This document shows positions 59,364 to 64,000 of a DNA stretch of 64,000 bases, one piece after another. Location: contig NZ_BAABJQ010000002.1 of the NCBI RefSeq assembly GCF_039543385.1, positions 124,001 through 188,000 on the forward strand. Reading direction: 5' to 3'. Every line of letters starts with the position of its first letter. Positions within the stretch are counted from its first letter, which is position 1. The notes under the pieces are model-generated. The model had not been told where the DNA came from and did not search any database. It saw only the letters and a list, made by a program, of their open reading frames with translations. Source of the stretch: Rugosimonospora acidiphila. Lineage in GTDB: Bacteria; Actinomycetota; Actinomycetes; Mycobacteriales; Micromonosporaceae. The translations under genes and the position numbers were made by a program.

Positions 59364-60245
59364 ATGCCGACCGCCACGAGCGCCGCCCCGGCAACGTCTG
59401 ACGGCGCGCAGGCACCCGGGCCGGCTGGGCCGTCACCGCACCGCGCCGGCGACGCCCGGTACCGGATCCTCGGCCCACTGGAGATTCGCCTCGGTGACCA
59501 CTGGCTGCCCGTACGCCAGCCGAAGTGGCGCAGCCTGCTGGCCACCCTGCTGGTCGAGGCCAACCGGGTGGTGCCGGTCACGAGGTTGGTCGCCCAGCTG
59601 TGGGGGGAGCGCCCGCCGCCGTCCGCGGCGAAGCTGGTTCAGCTCTACGCCGGGCGGCTGCGCCGTACCCTGCACGACCCGGACGGGGCGCGGTTGGTGA
59701 CCCGCTCCCCCGGTTACCAGTTGCGGACCGTGTCCGGGGAGCTGGACCGCGACGTGTTCGACGACCACCTCCGCGCCGGCGAACGAGCATTGGACGCGGG
59801 CGATGCCGAGCAGTCGTTGCGCCGCCTGGACGCCGCGCTGTCACTGTGGTCCGGGCCGGCGTTCGGTGACATTTCCGGGGTCCCGGTCGTGGACGCGGAG
59901 CGGATGCGGTTGGAGGAGCTGCGGCTGTCGGCCATGGAGACCCGGGTGGACGCGCTGCTGGCCTGCCAACGGTATCTGGCCGTGCTGCCGGACCTGACCG
60001 CGTTGGTAGTCGACCACCCGCTGCGGGAGCGGCTGCGCGGCCAGCTCATGCTCGCCCTCTACGGTGCCGGGCGGCAGGCGGATGCCCTTGCCACATACCG
60101 GGATCTGCAGCGGCGGCTGGACACCGAGCTGGGCATCCAGCCGGCACCGTCGGTGCAGCGCCTGCACCTGGCCATCCTGCGGGCCGATCCGACGCTGGAG
60201 CACCATGGCCTGCACTGGACGGCATCGGGTCCGCCGGCCTGGTGA
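59364..60245 (+). CDS. SARP-family transcriptional activator (BTAD)
   Basis: 293-aa regulator. After a low-complexity 30-residue leader, residues about 32-125 form the winged-helix Trans_reg_C domain (YRILGPLEIRLGDHWLPVRQ, SLLATLLVEANRVVPVTRLV, QLYAGRLRRTLHDPDGARLV). The BTAD domain follows (DVFDDHLRAGERALDAGDAE, then HPLRERLRGQLMLALYGAGR and LGIQPAPSVQRLH). SARPs activate by recruiting RNA polymerase at direct repeats of period 11 or 22 bp. ATG 59364 follows AAGGGA. It lies between the RHS and protease genes and is the obvious candidate for reading their shared 33-nt element. Confidence 0.93.
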   Translation: MPTATSAAPATSDGAQAPGPAGPSPHRAGDARYRILGPLEIRLGDHWLPVRQPKWRSLLATLLVEANRVVPVTRLVAQLWGERPPPSAAKLVQLYAGRLRRTLHDPDGARLVTRSPGYQLRTVSGELDRDVFDDHLRAGERALDAGDAEQSLRRLDAALSLWSGPAFGDISGVPVVDAERMRLEELRLSAMETRVDALLACQRYLAVLPDLTALVVDHPLRERLRGQLMLALYGAGRQADALATYRDLQRRLDTELGIQPAPSVQRLHLAILRADPTLEHHGLHWTASGPPAW

Positions 60246-60279
60246 GGCCCGCGGACCCGGTGCGGGTGTGCCACAGCGG

Positions 60280-62295
60280 TCAGGACAGCGCCCACGTCTG
60301 GTCGGCCGCGGCTGAGCAGGTGGAGATGACCAGCTGGGTACCGTTGAGGGTGGCGGCGAACGGGTCGGTCAGGCACAGCCCCGATTCGGGGTTGAGCAGG
60401 GTACCGTCGGGGCGAACGAGCCACTGCTGGGCGCCGGTGCCGTTGCAGCTGTGCGCCTGGACCGGCGTGTCCGGCGTCTTGCCCGACGCCTTCACGTCCA
60501 CGCACACCCCGGCCACTCGGATCGTGCCGTCGGATTTGACGGAGAAGGTCTGCGCGGACGTGCCGTTGCAGGTCCAGATCTGGATCGGGTTACCGTCGGT
60601 GGCCTTCCCGCCGCTGTCGTTGGCGCACAGGTTGCTCGGCACACCGGAGACCAGCCGCACCGCCGCCGACGCCGGTACCGCGGAAGGCAGGGTCCACCGC
60701 TGGTTGACGATGCCCTTGCAGTTGTAGATGACCTGCTGGGTGCCGTTGGTCGTGGTAGCGCTCGGATCGTCCAGGCAACGGCCGGAGTTCGGGTTGATCA
60801 GTTCGCCGCTGGGGCCGACGCGCCACTGCTGCCCGACCGTGTGGTTGCAGTGGTACAGGTGCGCCGGATCGTTGTTGGCGGTTCCGCTGACGGTCAAGCA
60901 GGCGGTGCCGATGCGGATCGTGCCGTCGGTGGAGAGGGTCCACCCCTGGTTGGCGGTGCCGTTGCAGGTCCAGATGGTCACCGGGCTGCCGTCCGCGGTG
61001 CTGCCGTCGTCGTCGAGGCACTTGCCGTACACGCCGGAGGGCAGCGGGCCGGTGATGCTGCCGGTGCTCGAAAAGGACATCGGCCCCTGCGGCGTACCCA
61101 GACCGGTAGGGCCGTCGTAGCCGGTACCCGCGTTGCACAGGTACGTCACGCTGCACGTGCCGTCCGTCCCGGCGGTCACGTCGTTGAGAATCGCGGCGCC
61201 GGCGTACGGGTAGGCTGCCGGGTACCCGGTGGAGGGTGGCGTGCCGGCCAGCCCGTACGCCGCCGCCACCAGCGGGGCACCCACGCTGGTGCCGCCGCCG
61301 ACCAGCCAGCCGGCGGCGTTGAAGCTGTTGTAGTACGCGACGCCGGTGGCCGGGTCGGCGACCGTCGCGACGTCGGCCACGGACCGGTTGGCGCACCCGG
61401 TGTCGTGCTGCCACGCCGGCTTCGGGTCGTAGGCGGAGCAGCCCGCCGAGGCGAGCCCGTACGCCGACTCCGACCAGCCCCGCCACCCGGTACCGGTACG
61501 GGTCAGCGTGGTGCCACCGACCGCGGTGACGTACTGCGAGGCGGCAGGATAGTTGACGCCGTACCCGCTGTCACCCGCGGCCACGGTGACCGCGACGCCC
61601 GGGTGGTTGAAGTAGGTGTTGTCGTAAAGCAGGTTGTTGCTGTCCTCCGGTCCGGCATAGCTGTTGGACACGAACCTCGCCCCCAGGAATACCGCGGTGT
61701 TCACCGCGGAGCCCAGATCGCTGATGTTCGCGCTGTTCGCCTCCACCAGCAGGATGCGGCAGTTGGGACAGGCGGCGGAGACCATGTCGAGATCGATCGC
61801 CGTCTCGTTGGCCCAGGCCGGATCCGGCACGGGGAAGGTGGTGCCGCCGTTCTGGTCGACCCGGGTCAGGCAGCCGCTCGCCACCGTGCACGCCGGCAGC
61901 CCGAACTGGCTTCGGTATACGGCCAGGTCCGCCTCGGCGTTGGGGTCGTCGAAGGCGTCCACCACCGCGATGGTCTGCCGGCTGCCCGAGTAGCTGGACG
62001 GCAGCCCGTACGCGGCCTGCAGGTCGGCCGGCGCGAACCCGGGCGGCGGGGGGGCGGCCGGCTGCACGCCCGTGCCGGCGCCCAGGTCGGTGCGCACCAG
62101 GGCGGTACAGGCCATCTGCCCCGGGGCCGTGGACGGCGCGCACGCCGCGCGTACCCCGTCCGGCAGCTCGGCGACCGCCGTCACCGTCGCGGCCGACCCG
62201 GCCGGGCCAGCGGCGAGGGCCGGCGACCCGCCGACCGTCACCGCGACGGCCAGCCCGGCCGTCACGGTGATTTTCGCGAGCTTGGTTCTGAGCAC
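60280..62295 (-). CDS. Secreted sedolisin-like (S53) protease with two ricin lectin domains
   Basis: 671-aa exported protease. The signal peptide (KITVTAGLAVAVTVGGSPAL, cut near 29) is followed by a short propeptide and an S53-like catalytic domain. Glu and Asp of the triad stand in NETAIDLDMVSAA (about 163-167), the oxyanion aspartate in AAGDSGYG (about 240) and the serine in GGGTSVGAP (about 335), with the calcium region NDVTAGTDGTCS and GYDGPTGLGTP. Residues about 440-671 hold two ricin-B trefoils (GKCLDDDGS, SGRCLDDPSAT, GLCLTDPFAA). GTG 62295 follows AAAGGAG. Target probably matrix-bound protein. The gene converges on the SARP gene. Confidence 0.92.
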   Translation of the reverse strand: MLRTKLAKITVTAGLAVAVTVGGSPALAAGPAGSAATVTAVAELPDGVRAACAPSTAPGQMACTALVRTDLGAGTGVQPAAPPPPGFAPADLQAAYGLPSSYSGSRQTIAVVDAFDDPNAEADLAVYRSQFGLPACTVASGCLTRVDQNGGTTFPVPDPAWANETAIDLDMVSAACPNCRILLVEANSANISDLGSAVNTAVFLGARFVSNSYAGPEDSNNLLYDNTYFNHPGVAVTVAAGDSGYGVNYPAASQYVTAVGGTTLTRTGTGWRGWSESAYGLASAGCSAYDPKPAWQHDTGCANRSVADVATVADPATGVAYYNSFNAAGWLVGGGTSVGAPLVAAAYGLAGTPPSTGYPAAYPYAGAAILNDVTAGTDGTCSVTYLCNAGTGYDGPTGLGTPQGPMSFSSTGSITGPLPSGVYGKCLDDDGSTADGSPVTIWTCNGTANQGWTLSTDGTIRIGTACLTVSGTANNDPAHLYHCNHTVGQQWRVGPSGELINPNSGRCLDDPSATTTNGTQQVIYNCKGIVNQRWTLPSAVPASAAVRLVSGVPSNLCANDSGGKATDGNPIQIWTCNGTSAQTFSVKSDGTIRVAGVCVDVKASGKTPDTPVQAHSCNGTGAQQWLVRPDGTLLNPESGLCLTDPFAATLNGTQLVISTCSAAADQTWALS

Positions 62296-62735
62296 CCAAC
62301 TTCTCCTTTGGACGCGGTTGCTCCGGCTATGAACACTTCGAGGTGATCGGATAGAAGGTCGAAGCGATGACCACGACGGCGTCGGCGCACCGGATGTCAC
62401 CGGCCGCGCCGCCCGGGTGTCGGTAGCGTGGACGAACCCGTCGCAGGCCTGGAGACACAGGGGCGCTTCGGGCGCTGGCATCCGGACGCCGCGCACGATC
62501 CCGTCCCGCCGCGCACGCGCCCTCCCACCGCCGGCCGCCCTAGGCCCGGGCGGTGGCCGTCCCCCGCCCGATAGTGGCCAAGACAAGGGTGGCCGAGGAC
62601 GGTAGAGGACCTGGAAAGTATCGGTAGAGCGATGGATCGGCCTCGAAGTAGGGGTGCGGCATGGGCCCAAACGCTCTAGACCGGACGCTCGGCCCGGGGA
62701 AGGGTTCTTAGGTCCTCAAGGGTGGCGGATCGGCG
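62296..62735. promoter_or_regulatory. Upstream region of protease gene
   Basis: 440 bp. The ribosome site of the protease gene is at its left end, and the shared element copy B lies at 62602-62634, about 307 bp from the start codon, implying a long leader if it is a promoter element. Between them no gene or hairpin stands out. Confidence 0.45.
62602..62634. promoter_or_regulatory. 33-nt shared regulatory element, copy B (protease promoter)
   Basis: Same blocks and spacing as copy A at 59109-59141 (26 of 33 identical). On the minus strand it shows CTCTACCG twice, 22 bp apart, a perfect eight-base direct repeat in the orientation of the protease gene. Confidence 0.65.
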
Positions 62736-62737
62736 GA

Positions 62738-63120
62738 TCAACCTCGGTCGCCGGCTACCCCTGCGCGCGGGACTGCTCGGTGCGCGTCGACCTGGCCGTA
62801 CACGGTCATGGTGTGGCCCGCGCGTTCGACCCGCAGGTCCGGCAGCAGCCGCCGCAGCCAGCGCATGACGATGTGGTTGCCGCAGAGCACGTCGCATCGC
62901 AGATGTGGTGGTGCCGACGGCGGCGACGACGTCCGAGCTCGCACACGAGCAGGTCGCCGATCCCCCGCCGCCGGTACGCCTCGGCGACAACGATGCCGAC
63001 GTCGACCGTGCGCTCGGCGACGGGGACAGCGCGTTCAGAAACGTGCCGACCGACCCACCGTCCCGGCAGTGGGCCGGCCGGATCACCACCCTGGTCTCGA
63101 CGACCATGGTTGGGGCGCGG
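62738..63120 (-). pseudogene. GNAT acetyltransferase gene with two frameshifts
   Basis: Read on the minus strand, the three GNAT parts lie in three frames: VETRVVIRPAHCRDGGSVGT FLNAL first, then AVPVAERTVDVGIVVAEAYR with the acetyl-CoA loop RRRGIGDLLVCEL, then RCDVLCGNHIVMRWLRRLLP and VERAGHTMTVYGQVD, the usual last helix and strands. Each shift falls in a G/C run. Assembly error is possible, but two shifts in 380 bases favour a decayed gene. Confidence 0.6.
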
Positions 63121-63341
63121 TCTCGGCCATGGCACGTCCTTCCAGCGCTATCGGGTCTGCCGAGCACTATGCGGTGGCGGGTCGCACCGCCGCTACCCGC
63201 GAAAGCGGGTAACCGCATCGCGGCGGGGTCAGCTTCCCGCGAGCCGCTTACCGTGGGCGGGTTGCGCGGCGGTGGTTCACTTACACGCTGGAGGCCGGCG
63301 TGCGATGTCTTGACCATCCGATGGGTGGAGTGGAGGCGACA

Positions 63342-64000
63342 GTGGGCAGTCATGGCGGGGCGATCCAGGTGTATGGCCCCTCCCGGATGCGCTGGTCGGC
63401 CCCGCTGCTGGCTCCGCCGGCCAGTAGCTACATGTCCTGGGCGATCGTCCTGGTCGCGGGCACTGGAGCGGCGCTGCAGACAACGCACCTGTGGCTGCCC
63501 GGCCTAGCCCTGATCGGCCTGGCCGCGCTCATGACTGTCCTCCTTGTGGCGACTGCGCTCATCCGACCTCGCGTGGTCCTCGCCGGGCGTGAGCACCTCA
63601 AGACCTGGCAGGGCGTCGAGACGGCCTGCGTGGTCGTCCAGCGGGCCTGGCCGGCCGTCAGGAGCATGACGGGTGTCAAGAATGTCCGGCCGGTTATCGA
63701 GGACGCGCGATGGGATCTGGCGTGCCTCATCGCCAGCCGCGGCCGCCTGTCCGGGGCGTGCAACGAGGCCAAGTGGGCCGGGTACGGCCTGGATGATGAC
63801 GACCCGCTACGCGGTGAACTCGCCACGCGACGCGACCAGCTCGCCGGTCACCTGTCGTCGATGGACGCCGAGATCGCCGCGCGTGCCGATCGGCTGCGAT
63901 CGTTGGCGGACCGCTGTGCACGCTTCGCCTCCCATCAGGGCGCCCTACGTTGGGCGCCGAAGGTGGCGCGTCGCGCTCGACGGGCCGTACAGGCCGCGGA
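63342..64000 (+). CDS. Two-helix membrane protein, 3' end outside window
   Basis: Open frame of 219 codons from GTG 63342 (GGAGG five bases before; ATG 63321 is the alternative) that runs off the window with no stop. It has a short N-terminus, two hydrophobic segments (SWAIVLVAGTGAALQTTHLW and GLALIGLAALMTVLLVATAL), then a long charged helical region (EDARWDLACLIASRGRLSGA, MDAEIAARADRLRSLADRCA). This layout, two helices and a cytoplasmic coiled region, occurs in accessory proteins of integrative elements, but no family is certain. Partial gene. Confidence 0.7.
   Translation, partial: MGSHGGAIQVYGPSRMRWSAPLLAPPASSYMSWAIVLVAGTGAALQTTHLWLPGLALIGLAALMTVLLVATALIRPRVVLAGREHLKTWQGVETACVVVQRAWPAVRSMTGVKNVRPVIEDARWDLACLIASRGRLSGACNEAKWAGYGLDDDDPLRGELATRRDQLAGHLSSMDAEIAARADRLRSLADRCARFASHQGALRWAPKVARRARRAVQAA

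Noticed and set aside
62296..62670. N-terminal extension of the S53 protease gene
   Set aside because: Upstream reading is Arg/Pro-rich low complexity before the signal peptide; GTG 62295 has a strong ribosome site.

Overview
The window is high-GC DNA (roughly 70%, strongly GC-biased third codon positions, many GTG and TTG starts). It encodes a maleylpyruvate-isomerase/mycothiol-type enzyme, a SARP/BTAD regulator, DNRLRE- and RHS-type exported giants and ricin-lectin exoproteins. Together these point to a chromosome segment of a soil-type actinomycete, plausibly Micromonosporaceae; that family assignment is inference. No rRNA, tRNA, CRISPR array or phage structural gene was seen.

Left part (1-16 kb): an ArsR/MFS divergent pair with a palindromic operator, an amidohydrolase, a secreted ricin-type lectin, an esterase, a polytopic membrane protein, a NarL-type two-component system, a small S26-like peptidase, a GNAT acetyltransferase, and an MFS/NmrA operon whose MFS gene lacks its 5' end. 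From about 14.2 to 16.0 kb there is a graveyard: a sulfotransferase N-terminus, and a LysR C-terminal half joined to the N-terminus of an IS701-like transposase.

Middle part (16-32.6 kb): a MacB-like ABC exporter (permease plus ATPase) closed by a 17-bp perfect-stem terminator; two FAD monooxygenases, each divergent from a different regulator (TetR, and a GntR-TetR chimera) with palindromic or repeated operators between them; two divergent secreted beta-propeller proteins (an endonuclease/phosphatase with FG-GAP repeats and an FG-GAP/PLL protein); a decayed SDR/MerR pair; an alpha/beta hydrolase divergent from a phosphotriesterase-like lactonase.

Defence block (33-44 kb, minus strand then plus): a complete type II Wadjet anti-plasmid operon jetABCD, all four cistrons joined by 4-bp stop/start overlaps, followed on the other strand by a coiled-coil/Mrr-like PD-(D/E)xK nuclease and a MazG-like pyrophosphohydrolase.

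Right part (44-64 kb): two overlapping NAD-dependent epimerase genes, a 5'-truncated mannonate-dehydratase-like enolase, a TerC membrane protein, a DedA protein, a 3071-residue exported RHS/YD-repeat protein, a SARP regulator, a sedolisin-like (S53) protease with two ricin lectin domains, a frame-broken GNAT gene, and a membrane protein running off the end. The RHS and protease genes share a 33-nt upstream element (26/33 identical) containing a 22-bp-period direct repeat. The SARP gene lies between them, which suggests one secreted-protein regulon. This is the most promising undescribed feature in the window.
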